From the NCBI RefSeq assembly GCF_001373415.1, contig NZ_CDSE01000008.1:1-33821 (forward strand): a DNA stretch of 33,821 bases, in the 5' to 3' direction. The notes under the pieces are model-generated. The model had not been told where the DNA came from and made no database searches. It was given only the letters and a program-made list of their open reading frames with translations. Source of the stretch: Paenibacillus dakarensis. GTDB lineage: Bacteria > Bacillota > Bacilli > Paenibacillales > Paenibacillaceae. Numbering within the stretch: the stretch's first letter is position 1; each line of letters begins with the position of its first letter. This document shows, in pieces, positions 14,459 through 21,127 of this stretch. The translations under genes and the position numbers were made by a program.

Positions 14459-14632
14459 TTAATAATAATTTTTAAATCGTTCGTCTCGGGTCGCTGTTGC
14501 TGCAGCGGCCTGTTCCTTTCTATAAGTCCTAATCATGTTGGTGAGGTACACATTCAGCAGCGTCTTATTCAGCGTTCCTCTCTGTTTCGCGATCTTTGCA
14601 AGCTCCAGGTATGTCGTTCTTGGCGTTGCCAT
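14459..14632 (-). CDS. 57-residue helical basic protein
   Basis: MATPRTTYLELAKIAKQRGT... is basic and helical, with an Ala-rich segment (QAAAATATRD) near the end. AGAGGGG precedes the ATG. It overlaps the 3' end of the next small gene by 68 bases in another frame. Such overlap is unusual, so one of the two may not be translated, but this one has the better protein-like composition. Confidence 0.6.
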   Translation of the reverse strand: MATPRTTYLELAKIAKQRGTLNKTLLNVYLTNMIRTYRKEQAAAATATRDERFKNYY

Positions 14633-14723
14633 CTTCTTTATCCCCTCTCTTTTTCGTATCGCCTCCCCATCCGTAGTGTTCTAAGATGTCATCCACTGTC
14701 TTAAACCATTGAACTTCCTTCAT
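14565..14723 (-). CDS. 52-residue hypothetical protein
   Basis: MKEVQWFKTVDDILEHYGWG... starts with ATG overlapping the upstream stop as ATGA and has an amphipathic first half. The second half (DGNAKNDIPGACKDRE) overlaps the following gene and looks less constrained, so the true coding part may be mainly the first 30 residues. Confidence 0.5.
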   Translation of the reverse strand: MKEVQWFKTVDDILEHYGWGGDTKKRGDKEDGNAKNDIPGACKDRETERNAE

Positions 14724-14953
14724 GCGCTCTTTCTCACGTCCTCATCAAATTGTCTGCGGAACTCGTCCATCAGGCGTTCTTGCTCTTCCCGGACCATAAC
14801 CTCGGCTTCGTATTCGCTCAAAGGTTGGATGAACACCGGGGTGTACCCGGCATAGTGCAGCGACCGGATCAGGCTCGTGTAATCGGTGTCTGACCAACTG
14901 AACGTCCTCCCGCATTTTGTAACTACATAGAACTCAGTCAGCTCAGCTTGCAT
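14720..14953 (-). CDS. hypothetical early protein
   Basis: A 77-residue protein, MQAELTEFYVVTKCGRTFSW, then an S/Y-rich strand region (IRSLHYAGYTPVFIQPLSEY) and an acidic helix. The ATG is 8 bases after GGAGG; the frame extends further upstream but those starts are badly spaced. It overlaps the end of the gene before it. Function unknown. Confidence 0.68.
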   Translation of the reverse strand: MQAELTEFYVVTKCGRTFSWSDTDYTSLIRSLHYAGYTPVFIQPLSEYEAEVMVREEQERLMDEFRRQFDEDVRKSA

Positions 14954-15179
14954 CGTCATAGCCTCCTTCAAGGCGTCTCACTGGAGTAAAGATGTTGCAG
15001 TCTACCGCCTCAAGCATGCAGCTCCGGCAGTGTGGCTGGTGATCCTCATACACTTCATAGATTGCTGGCTTACCACATCCGCAGCGGGTGTAGGTTGGTT
15101 CGTGCTTAACTTCCTTTTGTCTAAAGGGATATATAGGTGTAAGAATCCGGTTCTCAACTTCTTCTCGTTTCTTAGCCAT
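14943..15179 (-). CDS. Cys-rich zinc-binding hypothetical protein
   Basis: 78 residues with CGCGKPAIYEVYEDHQPHCRSCMLEAVDC: two CxC/CxxC pairs around an His, a likely zinc site. The ATG at 15179 follows AGGAGG at 11 bases; starts upstream of it are rejected. Similar proteins appear in many phage early regions. Function unknown. Confidence 0.68.
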   Translation of the reverse strand: MAKKREEVENRILTPIYPFRQKEVKHEPTYTRCGCGKPAIYEVYEDHQPHCRSCMLEAVDCNIFTPVRRLEGGYDDAS

Positions 15180-15281
15180 TTTTTGTAATTCCTCCTTGTG
15201 AAATAATCCACTGAAGATCAATTTGTAGTACAATGATGGTAGATAACTAACTACATATAGTGCTTGTCCAATGCGCGAGGG

Positions 15282-15491
15282 CTAAACCGCCTCGCCTTTC
15301 GCAACCATTTCATCGATGATAGACCACGCCGCCATAGCGATTTCACGGTCCACTTTTTCGCGTTCTTCTTTCGTCTTACATACATAAGAAGTATCAATAA
15401 GTACCTTGGTATTACCGAATTTGTATTCCGCTGCGATCATCGAATCACCTCGATGAATCTTATGCGCTAAGTTGGACCGGACAACTTCCAT
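15282..15491 (-). CDS. small hypothetical protein
   Basis: From the ATG at 15491 this gives 69 residues; an internal ATG at 15440 behind GAGGTGA would give 52 (MIAAEYKFGNTKVLIDTSYV...), and both are possible. The TSYVCKTKEEREKVDREIAMAAWSIIDEM block is the typical small phage 'Y..G...V.I......... EE...' pattern. It follows directly on the antirepressor. Confidence 0.6.
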   Translation of the reverse strand: MEVVRSNLAHKIHRGDSMIAAEYKFGNTKVLIDTSYVCKTKEEREKVDREIAMAAWSIIDEMVAKGEAV

Positions 15492-15506
15492 GGGGTGAAG
15501 CACCTC

Positions 15507-16268
15507 CTAAGCTGATTGATTTTTAAATTTGTTGAGGAAGTACATTTGACCTCTGCCGGTGACTACAGTTGTTTTTGAGATCCTTGGTTCCTCGCCAGGG
15601 TTGTTTATCGTGCGTGTTTTTACTTCGAAGAGCCTTAGATTCATGGAACGTTGTGTTGGCATATTGTAATGATCACCTGACTTGCCTAGGTACCCGTTAT
15701 CTCTAAGCCAGCGGTATAACCGTTTCTCGCCAGTGTCAACTCCGTTTTGTTTAAGCAGCTTCGCAAGGTTGGCAATTAGAATGCAATCATGTGAAGTCTG
15801 AAGCGATTCAGCGAACAGCACTAATGGTTTATCTGTAGCAACCTTATGTTCCAATTCAGCCCGGGCTTCCTTTTCTTTCTTCAGCTCTGTGAACACCTTG
15901 ATCATGAAGTCGGGATCGTTCATCATGCGTTCAGCCGTTTCTACAGTTGCGTATACTCCGTGTTTGCGGATGCTTGGGAGAACTTCACTGGTAACCCATT
16001 TTCGAAATGCTTTTGCTTCCGGTTTACGACTCTCTAAAATCACATCATATAATCCATCTTCGTTGATGATTGTCGTGTCCTGTGTTCGGCCAAGAGAATC
16101 AGGGATGGGGTATGTTGAACATACGTCATCATTTAATCTCTGCCGGACAACTCTTGGCGCTAAATTTAAAACCTCACATACTTCTTTAAGTACAAACCAA
16201 GGTTGTCCGTCGTTATCAATCGTTCTTACTAGCGATTTGCCAAATTTAAAAGTTTGTAATTTGTTCAT
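15507..16268 (-). CDS. phage antirepressor, Bro-N plus KilAC
   Basis: This 253-residue protein has the Bro-N domain (about 1-105: TFKFGKSLVRTIDNDGQPWFVLKEV, then GLYDVILESRKPEAKAFRKWVTSEVLPSIRKHG) and a C-terminal KilAC/ANT domain (about 140-250, including AKLLKQNGVDTGEKRLYRWLRDNGYL and a TVVTGRGQMYFLNKF end). Bro-N/KilAC proteins are antirepressors or DNA-binding regulators that favour lytic growth. AAGGAG precedes the ATG. It is transcribed with the Cro-like gene from the promoter at 16534-16562. Confidence 0.9.
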   Translation of the reverse strand: MNKLQTFKFGKSLVRTIDNDGQPWFVLKEVCEVLNLAPRVVRQRLNDDVCSTYPIPDSLGRTQDTTIINEDGLYDVILESRKPEAKAFRKWVTSEVLPSIRKHGVYATVETAERMMNDPDFMIKVFTELKKEKEARAELEHKVATDKPLVLFAESLQTSHDCILIANLAKLLKQNGVDTGEKRLYRWLRDNGYLGKSGDHYNMPTQRSMNLRLFEVKTRTINNPGEEPRISKTTVVTGRGQMYFLNKFKNQSA

Positions 16269-16280
16269 TCGGACATCTCC

Positions 16281-16511
16281 TTAAGCAGATTTTTCTTTCT
16301 GTTTCACATGTGTAACACTTGTCTTAAAAAAAATATCTCTTGGATCTCGTTCAAGCGCTTCACTAATTGAGATGAGTAAGTAACCAGATGGTTCTTGTCC
16401 CTTCAACTCGATATTAGTAATTGTCTGACGAGAAGTGTTAGAACGTCGAGCCAACTCTGCAACTGACATGCCTCTCTCTTTCCGTAGCTTTCGAACTATG
16501 TTGTTTAACAT
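16281..16511 (-). CDS. XRE-family Cro-like repressor
   Basis: A 76-residue HTH protein, MLNNIVRKLRKERGMSVAELARRSNTSRQTITNIELK, with the XRE fold, small size and divergent orientation typical of a Cro. The ATG at 16511 is 8 bases after AAGGAGG; longer in-frame starts would begin upstream of the promoter. It is the first gene of the lytic operon. The codons for its last residues contain a copy of a 13-bp motif also found at its start (16306-16318). Confidence 0.87.
   Translation of the reverse strand: MLNNIVRKLRKERGMSVAELARRSNTSRQTITNIELKGQEPSGYLLISISEALERDPRDIFFKTSVTHVKQKEKSA
16306..16318. promoter_or_regulatory. operator-like 13-mer inside the 3' end of the cro-like gene
   Basis: ACATGTGTAACAC is identical to the copy at 16508-16520 and nearly the inverse of that at 16534-16551. 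A repressor may bind here too, between cro and the antirepressor. Confidence 0.45.
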
Positions 16512-16520
16512 GTGTAACAC
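16508..16520. promoter_or_regulatory. operator-like 13-mer at the start of the cro-like gene
   Basis: ACATGTGTAACAC overlaps the cro start and the transcribed leader. Together with 16306-16318 and 16534-16551 it forms a three-site set. Confidence 0.45.
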
Positions 16521-16533
16521 CTCCTTGTCACTA

Positions 16534-16562
16534 ATGTAACACATGTAAAACAAAAGAGTCAA
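16534..16562 (-). promoter_or_regulatory. lytic (PR-like) promoter with overlapping operator
   Basis: TTGACT (16557-16562), 17-bp spacer, TTACAT (16534-16539), reading leftward. The inverse operator TTACATGTGTTACAT covers the -10 and spacer, so repressor binding would block this promoter. Confidence 0.75.
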
Positions 16563-16636
16563 GTATGATTTACATTTATTTTATTTTGTTTTTGTTATAC
16601 GTAATGTAAAGTAAGTATTACAGGGAATAATATTTG

Positions 16637-16642
16637 TATGAT
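16637..16642 (+). promoter_or_regulatory. possible -10 of the repressor promoter
   Basis: TATGAT is the best -10 before the repressor, about 35 bases from its ATG; the -35 is weak. An imperfect inverted repeat (GTAAT...ATTAC) lies just upstream at 16601-16621. Low certainty. Confidence 0.35.
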
Positions 16643-16675
16643 TGTTTTTAGTCGATTAAATGAAGGTGGTATCTA

Positions 16676-17032
16676 ATGTCTGATTTAGGGGATTTGTTAA
16701 TTGAATTAAGAGGAAAAGAATCATTAAGAGATGCAGCTAATCGGATTGGCATTAGTCATACTTATTTGAGGATTCTAGAAAAAGGGGTTGATTTGCGATC
16801 TGGTAATCCAGTTAAGGCGACAGCTGATACATTAAAATTAATTTCTAAAGCTTACAATTATCCGTATCAAGATTTACTCCGGGTAGCGGATATCATTGAT
16901 GACGAAATTAAAGATAATTTAATTATTGAAGAAAAGTTAAAATTAGCGGACACAATACTTAGTCTTCCAGAAAACGAAAAGAATTTAGTCCTGGGTATGA
17001 TAGAAACATTAAAAGAAAAAAGAGAGAAATAA
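16676..17032 (+). CDS. XRE-family phage repressor (CI-like)
   Basis: This 118-residue protein has an N-terminal XRE helix-turn-helix (LLIELRGKESLRDAANRIGISHTYLRILEKGVDLRSGN, residues about 8-45) and a helical C-terminus (LIIEEKLKLADTILSLPENE). It lacks a LexA-type protease domain, so the SOS response would not cleave it directly. Divergent from the Cro-like gene across an operator region, it is the likely lysogeny repressor. Its 3' end meets a small leftward gene with a LexA box in its promoter, which is a possible route to SOS control. Confidence 0.87.
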   Translation: MSDLGDLLIELRGKESLRDAANRIGISHTYLRILEKGVDLRSGNPVKATADTLKLISKAYNYPYQDLLRVADIIDDEIKDNLIIEEKLKLADTILSLPENEKNLVLGMIETLKEKREK

Positions 17033-17033
17033 A

Positions 17034-17065
17034 ATATCCGGCCCTCCCGGGCAGGTACCGGATAT
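17034..17065 (-). terminator. hairpin between convergent repressor and small SOS-type gene
   Basis: ATATCCGG arms, eight pairs, enclose a GC-rich loop. Read leftward it is followed by TTTTATTT, a good terminator for the small gene. In the rightward direction there is no T-run, so it stops repressor transcripts poorly. Confidence 0.7.
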
Positions 17066-17070
17066 CACTA

Positions 17071-17208
17071 CTACTCTATTAGTTTAATAACTCGGCTTAT
17101 TGCATTTTCTAACTCATGCAACTTTGCTGCAGAAACTTCTTGGAGCATTATCATGAGTTCGCTTTTGCTTGTCTGGAGAATAAATTCAATTATTTCATCA
17201 TTAGACAT
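17071..17208 (-). CDS. 45-residue protein under a LexA-like box, candidate SOS-induced antirepressor
   Basis: MSNDEIIEFILQTSKSELMI... is an acidic helical protein: two amphipathic helices with Leu/Ile spacing suited to protein-protein contact. GGAG is 8 bases before the ATG. Its promoter at 17253-17281 contains a LexA-box match, and it converges with the repressor gene. By analogy with SOS-controlled antirepressors (Tum of 186, AntO of Gifsy phages) it could neutralise the repressor. That role is inference: no homology was detected by eye, and the protein is very short. Confidence 0.6.
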   Translation of the reverse strand: MSNDEIIEFILQTSKSELMIMLQEVSAAKLHELENAISRVIKLIE

Positions 17209-17252
17209 AGCTACAGCTCCATTTCTCTAGTTGCGATCACTTTATAAATTAC

Positions 17253-17281
17253 ATTTTAAGCGAACGCCCGTTCTTATTCAA
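17253..17281 (-). promoter_or_regulatory. leftward promoter with embedded LexA box
   Basis: TTGAAT (17276-17281), 17-bp spacer, TAAAAT (17253-17258). The spacer contains the LexA-like palindrome, so LexA binding would occlude it. Confidence 0.6.
17261..17274. promoter_or_regulatory. LexA (SOS) box
   Basis: CGAACGCCCGTTCT matches the Bacillus consensus CGAACRNRYGTTYC at 12 of 14 positions, including all of CGAAC and GTT. Placement between -35 and -10 of the leftward promoter is the expected repressing position. Confidence 0.6.
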
Positions 17282-17319
17282 CAACAAATTTCATTTCTTT
17301 ACCAAAGCGAGGCATGATC

Positions 17320-17535
17320 ATGGTGTACCAACCTGGTCGATGCCTACTCAAGCAGTTGCTTCATAAAATCGGCAAGGATCAACAATGGCTATGCGATGTT
17401 ACGGGCATCAGTAAGTCTCAAATATCGATGTACGTAAACAATAGACGAATAATGACATTACCCACAGCAATGACTATTGCGGCTGCTATAGGTTGTACGA
17501 TTGACGATTTATATGAATGGATTGTATGTAGGTAG
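17320..17535 (+). CDS. small XRE-type HTH protein
   Basis: A 71-residue protein: MVYQPGRCLLKQLLHKIGKDQQWLCDVTGISKSQISMYVNNRR..., with a TIAAAIGCTIDDLYEW end like small Cro/repressor homologues. GCGAGG is 7 bases before the ATG at 17320; the ATG at 17314 is too close. It is divergent from the LexA-box promoter. It may regulate the neighbouring palindromes or the moron gene. Confidence 0.8.
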   Translation: MVYQPGRCLLKQLLHKIGKDQQWLCDVTGISKSQISMYVNNRRIMTLPTAMTIAAAIGCTIDDLYEWIVCR

Positions 17536-17572
17536 GCGAGTAGCAAATGCTGCTCCGACCGATGGTTAGTTC

Positions 17573-17602
17573 ACTATATAGTAAACTTAACAGCGCTGTT
17601 AA
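17573..17602. promoter_or_regulatory. tandem palindromes upstream of the moron gene
   Basis: ACTATATAGT (10 bp, 17573-17582) and the perfect 16-bp TTAACAGCGCTGTTAA (17587-17602) are separated by four bases, about 140 bp before the predicted start of the membrane protein gene. They look like operators. Confidence 0.5.
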
Positions 17603-17743
17603 TACCTCGTTTGCTAAATATAACATAAATTGTCGAAAAATGGCGAGATAATTGTCGCCTTTATGTACTTCCCGTATTATAGAATCTATAATGGCAAAAG
17701 AAGGTTATTAAGCAAATACCCCAGCCGATGGGGAGTTAAACAG

Positions 17744-18325
17744 GTGAAGATCGTGAAAAAGAATTTAGCTTCTCTAGGAAAGTATGCTCTAATACCATTG
17801 TGCATCGTTCTTTTCGGTGTTTTTATTTATCCGACCATATATAAATTTGATAAACTCGAACAAAAATTCCCGGTGAAAATAAACAGGATCACTGGCGAAA
17901 CTAAAATACTTACAGATCAAGGTTGGCAAGATGCTGAAGATTATAATAATGCTATCAATGAGATGTATAACTATAAGATGGCGATAACTGAACAGATCAA
18001 CGCACAAAACGAAAACATTAAAGACTTGGTTCTAGCTGATATACAGTCTCAACTTGATGAAGTAATGGAAAATATAAAATCAACTTATGTTTATGAGGAA
18101 GATCCTGAACAACTGAAATTAGGGGCAACTAAAGCTGATTCTTTTTATGAAAAATTTAAAAAAGGTGATCCCCCTGAAAGAGTAAAAGAAGTCATGGGAA
18201 CTCCGGATTCGATTTATGAAGTCGGTCCGTTTGAGACTTGGGGTTACGGTTCGTCTACTGTTAAGTTTGAAAACGGAAAAGTTACTGGTTGGGACAATGT
18301 AGATGGTATTTTACAAATCGAATAA
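17744..18325 (+). CDS. membrane-anchored lysogeny-module protein with a BamE/SmpA-like end
   Basis: A 193-residue protein from the GTG at 17744, which has a GGGAG site 8 bases upstream (the frame opens at 17630). One N-terminal membrane helix (YALIPLCIVLFGVFIYPTIY) leaves the rest outside the cytoplasm or anchored. The middle is coiled-coil-like (TEQINAQNENIKDLVLADIQ). The C-terminus (KKGDPPERVKEVMGTPDSIY ... WGYGSSTVKFENGKVTGW) has the G..V...G.P...W.YG pattern of BamE-like domains. It is in the lysogenic direction between repressor and integrase with its own terminator: a moron possibly altering the host envelope or excluding other phages. This is inference. Confidence 0.7.
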   Translation: MKIVKKNLASLGKYALIPLCIVLFGVFIYPTIYKFDKLEQKFPVKINRITGETKILTDQGWQDAEDYNNAINEMYNYKMAITEQINAQNENIKDLVLADIQSQLDEVMENIKSTYVYEEDPEQLKLGATKADSFYEKFKKGDPPERVKEVMGTPDSIYEVGPFETWGYGSSTVKFENGKVTGWDNVDGILQIE

Positions 18326-18356
18326 CTTATTTCATTTGCCAAAACCAATTAAATAT

Positions 18357-18385
18357 GCTCCGAATAATCGGAGCTTTTTATTTTA
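18357..18385 (+). terminator. terminator after the membrane protein gene
   Basis: GCTCCGA, loop ATAA, TCGGAGC, then TTTTTATTTT. It separates the moron from the integrase. Confidence 0.85.
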
Positions 18386-18403
18386 CCTTTTTTAACCTAA
18401 AAT

Positions 18404-18412
18404 ACAGATAAC
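18404..18412 (+). repeat. ACAGATAAC repeat upstream of integrase
   Basis: The same 9-mer as the outer arm of the attP dyad downstream of the integrase, followed at a similar distance by TTGTTTAACAC. There is no opposite arm here. It may be an attP half-site or an accessory site. Confidence 0.45.
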
Positions 18413-18443
18413 AATGTAATTGTTTAACACAGGAGGGTGGGGC

Positions 18444-20060
18444 ATGACTAAATATCTCGTTAAGCATCTTGCAGCTCACACGGACATATCTGGCGGCAGG
18501 TATAATGTCACCATGTACAAGGTGGCAATCTACCTTCGAAAGAGCCGCGCCGATTTGGAACTTGAGGCACGCGGTGAAGGAGAGACTTTAGATAAACATA
18601 AAAAAGCCTTACTAAAATTAGCCCAGCATCAGGGTTATAACGTCATTCGGATCTTCGAGGAAATTGTATCTGGCGAAAGTTTGTTTAACCGACCAGAAAT
18701 GAATGAGTTATTAAAGTGCGTTGAAAAAGGAGAATTTGACGCTGTTCTTGTTATGGATGTTGACCGACTAGGCCGTGGTAACATGCAAGAGCAAGGTCTA
18801 ATTCTTGAAACTTTTCGAGAATCCAATACTAAGATCATTACCCCACGTAAAACATATGATCTAAATGACGAATTTGATGAAGAGTACTCAGAATTTGAGG
18901 CTTTTATGGCGAGAAAAGAATTAAAAATAATCACTCGGCGGCTTCAGGGCGGCCGTGCTCGATCGGTTGATGAAGGTAATTATATTGGCACACGCCCACC
19001 ATATGGATGGAGCATCAAAAAAGAAGGTAAATCAAGATGGCTTATACCTCATCCTGAACAATTCAAAGTTATGAACATGATATTCGAATGGTATACTCAT
19101 GAGGACCCAAATAAAAGACTTGGTAGTGATAAAATCGCAAACCAACTTAACGAACTTGGGTTTAAGTCATATACAGGGATACCTTGGAAGTCCTCTTCTG
19201 TTCTAACTATAATCAAGAATAAGGTTAATATTGGATTTATCGAATGGGGAAAGAAAAAGTCTGTAAAAACACCAACGGGAAGAAAAGTGCGGCAGCGAGA
19301 TCCGAAAGATGTTCGTTCCCCCATTGGTAAGCACAATCAATTTATTACTGATGAAATGAGAGAGCGTTTTACGAAAGCGCAAGAAATATTAAAAGGAAAG
19401 TATCATGTTCCATACCAGTTAGAGAATGGAATTACTAACCCTTTGGCTGGAATCATTAGATGTGCAAAATGTGGAAGTTCAATGGTATACCGCCCCTATG
19501 CTGATCAACCAGCACATATAATGTGCTATAACAGAAAACGATGCGACAATCGCAGCTCTCGTTTCACTTTTGTAGAAGACGCGGTGATCTCTGGCCTTGA
19601 AGAATGGCTGAAACATTATAAGACAGAATGGAATAAACATAAACGTGCGGATAACTCTGGTTCTGAAATTGAACTGAAGCAAATGGCTGTCACTGCATTG
19701 CATAAAGAATCTGAGGAACTCGTGAAACAACGTGGGCGCATTCATGATTATTTTGAGCGTGGAACTTATGATGAAGAAACCTACTTAGAACGTTCGCAGA
19801 GCTTAGCTGCTCGAATGGATGAAACTTATAAAGCCATCGAACGAGCTGAACAGGAACTTGAAAATGAAATGAATCGATTGAATGCTCAGCATAACATTAT
19901 CCCAACCATACAGAATACGATTAAGTTGTATAAACGGACAACGGATCCGGCTAAAAAAAATGCACTGTTGAAGTCCATCCTGGTATCTGTCGAATACCGG
20001 AAAGAACGTCATCAGCGCAACGATGATTTTGAAATAAAACTGAATCCAAAAATTGATTAA
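18444..20060 (+). CDS. int: large serine integrase
   Basis: This 538-residue site-specific recombinase catalyses attP x attB integration. The start at 18444 follows AGGAGG. The catalytic domain begins YKVAIYLRKSRADLE, with Ser34 as nucleophile, and continues with VLVMDVDRLGRG. The recombinase domain has the GTRPPYGWSIKKEGKSRWL region and the conserved LGSDKIANQLNELGFKSYTG. A zinc-ribbon follows with Cys at 340, 343, 361 and 367. A long coiled coil lies at about 405-490. The length is normal for the family. A terminator at 20069-20092 and a dyad at 20099-20146 follow. An excision partner (RDF) is not recognised; the short HTH genes are candidates. Confidence 0.93.
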   Translation: MTKYLVKHLAAHTDISGGRYNVTMYKVAIYLRKSRADLELEARGEGETLDKHKKALLKLAQHQGYNVIRIFEEIVSGESLFNRPEMNELLKCVEKGEFDAVLVMDVDRLGRGNMQEQGLILETFRESNTKIITPRKTYDLNDEFDEEYSEFEAFMARKELKIITRRLQGGRARSVDEGNYIGTRPPYGWSIKKEGKSRWLIPHPEQFKVMNMIFEWYTHEDPNKRLGSDKIANQLNELGFKSYTGIPWKSSSVLTIIKNKVNIGFIEWGKKKSVKTPTGRKVRQRDPKDVRSPIGKHNQFITDEMRERFTKAQEILKGKYHVPYQLENGITNPLAGIIRCAKCGSSMVYRPYADQPAHIMCYNRKRCDNRSSRFTFVEDAVISGLEEWLKHYKTEWNKHKRADNSGSEIELKQMAVTALHKESEELVKQRGRIHDYFERGTYDEETYLERSQSLAARMDETYKAIERAEQELENEMNRLNAQHNIIPTIQNTIKLYKRTTDPAKKNALLKSILVSVEYRKERHQRNDDFEIKLNPKID

Positions 20061-20068
20061 CACTTCAC

Positions 20069-20092
20069 ACCCTATGTGCCGCATGGGGTGTT
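20069..20092 (+). terminator. integrase terminator
   Basis: ACACCCTATG, loop TGCCG, CATGGGGTGT (one G-U), then TTTCTATT. Confidence 0.7.
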
Positions 20093-20098
20093 TCTATT

Positions 20099-20146
20099 AC
20101 AGATAACCTAATGATGTTAATTCATTAACACTTGGGCGTTATCTGT
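20099..20146. other. candidate attP, 48-bp dyad beside integrase
   Basis: The outer arms are ACAGATAAC (20099-20107) and GTTATCTGT (20138-20146), perfect inverse copies. The inner arms are TGTTAAT and ATTAACA (20115-20121, 20124-20130). Both pairs share the same centre, the dinucleotide TC at 20122-20123. A concentric inverted repeat of 48 bp with a 2-bp centre directly next to the gene is the usual form of a serine integrase attP. Both half-sites are present, so the site is uncut. Confidence 0.7.
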
Positions 20147-20171
20147 ATCACTAACCTGTGGATATCTTTTA

Positions 20172-20480
20172 TCACATCGGACGTGCGTCCGCATACACCC
20201 ATTCGTTATTATGATAAACGTATTGATATGAGAACTTATCATGATACACCCATGCTACCTGACCATTCTCCGGATTTGATGGCAACTCACTTAGTGTAAA
20301 GAATCCATCCTTAGAAGTTTGAGCATACACATCCCGGCGCCACTGCTGCAGCTCATAGACATTGGAAGCCAACTGCAGGATTTTTTCTGGTGTGCAGTCA
20401 ACCCACCAGCCGCGGTTGATCATGTGATCGGATATTTCCTTGGCTAAGATATCAATGAATGGTGATGATGGTACTGACAT
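20172..20480 (-). CDS. hypothetical protein of the post-lysis operon
   Basis: This 102-residue protein starts MSVPSSPFIDILAKEISDHM and has helical and beta regions (VAWVYHDKFSYQYVYHNNEWVY). It lacks a ribosome site and begins directly after the stop of its upstream neighbour, so it is probably coupled. It is the last gene before attP, the usual position of cargo genes. A CGGACG/CGTCCG stem (20178-20191) near the stop could terminate weakly. Function unknown. Confidence 0.65.
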   Translation of the reverse strand: MSVPSSPFIDILAKEISDHMINRGWWVDCTPEKILQLASNVYELQQWRRDVYAQTSKDGFFTLSELPSNPENGQVAWVYHDKFSYQYVYHNNEWVYADARPM

Positions 20481-20669
20481 TTAAAAAATTTCTCTACAGT
20501 CGCCGATTTTCACGGAACTTCCGACTTCCTTTTCGGCTTTTTCTTGTGCCATTTTTTCAACTTCTTCAAAATCCGTTGAATCAGTTTTAATAATGACATA
20601 GCCCGACTTTTCTACTGGTGTATCGTAGTTACGATCAAAGTACATATATTCAATCTCATAGGTTTTCAT
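20481..20669 (-). CDS. small hypothetical protein of the post-lysis operon
   Basis: A 62-residue protein MKTYEIEYMYFDRNYDTPVE..., predicted beta-hairpin plus helix (EEVEKMAQEKAEKEVGSSVK). AAGGAG is before the ATG, behind its own TGTTATAAT promoter. No family is known. Confidence 0.65.
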   Translation of the reverse strand: MKTYEIEYMYFDRNYDTPVEKSGYVIIKTDSTDFEEVEKMAQEKAEKEVGSSVKIGDCREIF

Positions 20670-20691
20670 GATTTACCATCTCCTTTACCGT

Positions 20692-20700
20692 ATTATAACA
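20692..20700 (-). promoter_or_regulatory. extended -10 promoter of the post-lysis operon
   Basis: TGTTATAAT (TGnTATAAT) read leftward, right after the lysis terminator. Position and strength suggest constitutive expression in the lysogen. Confidence 0.65.
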
Positions 20701-20731
20701 AAAAAAGAGCCCGCCAGTTACGGCAGGCTCA
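20701..20731 (-). terminator. lysis-operon terminator
   Basis: GAGCCTGCC, loop GTAACT, GGCGGGCTC with a run of seven T on the minus strand. Confidence 0.88.
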
Positions 20732-20735
20732 TACT

Positions 20736-21113
20736 TTAACTCGCTTTATCTTCGATCACTAATTTCTTCTTCGCGTTATATTCCAAACAAGCCCTCTCAA
20801 TGGCTGCTGTAATCTCTTTATCCGATACGTTAATACCAATATCCCCTAATTTTGAGGACGCATAGATAAATGCCTGAGCCATCTTATTACGACTGGACTC
20901 GCTCTTGAACACTGTTTCCGCATGAGCAAAGGCTTCATTCGCAATCTTATGGAATATTTCTCGTTGATTCTTATTCTTGATCGTGTCGATGGCTGATTTT
21001 ATTTTAAACTGCAACAGCCCGAGTCCGGCCAGAACAACCACCGTCAGTATCTTGATAATCTCAATAACCAACTGAGACAACATAGGGGAAACTTCATTCC
21101 AGATTTGTTCCAT
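20736..21113 (-). CDS. holin, LLH family
   Basis: A 125-residue protein with one N-terminal membrane segment (LVIEIIKILTVVVLAGLGLLQF, about residues 12-36) and a long charged C-terminal domain (AIDTIKNKNQREIFHKIANE ... AAIERACLEYNAKKKLV). This matches the LLH holin family seen in Lactobacillus, Brevibacillus and Paenibacillus phages. AAGGAG is ten bases before the ATG at 21113. Holins form lesions that let the endolysin reach the wall. It follows the amidase by a few bases. Confidence 0.82.
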   Translation of the reverse strand: MEQIWNEVSPMLSQLVIEIIKILTVVVLAGLGLLQFKIKSAIDTIKNKNQREIFHKIANEAFAHAETVFKSESSRNKMAQAFIYASSKLGDIGINVSDKEITAAIERACLEYNAKKKLVIEDKAS

Positions 21114-21127
21114 GATTATCACTCTCC

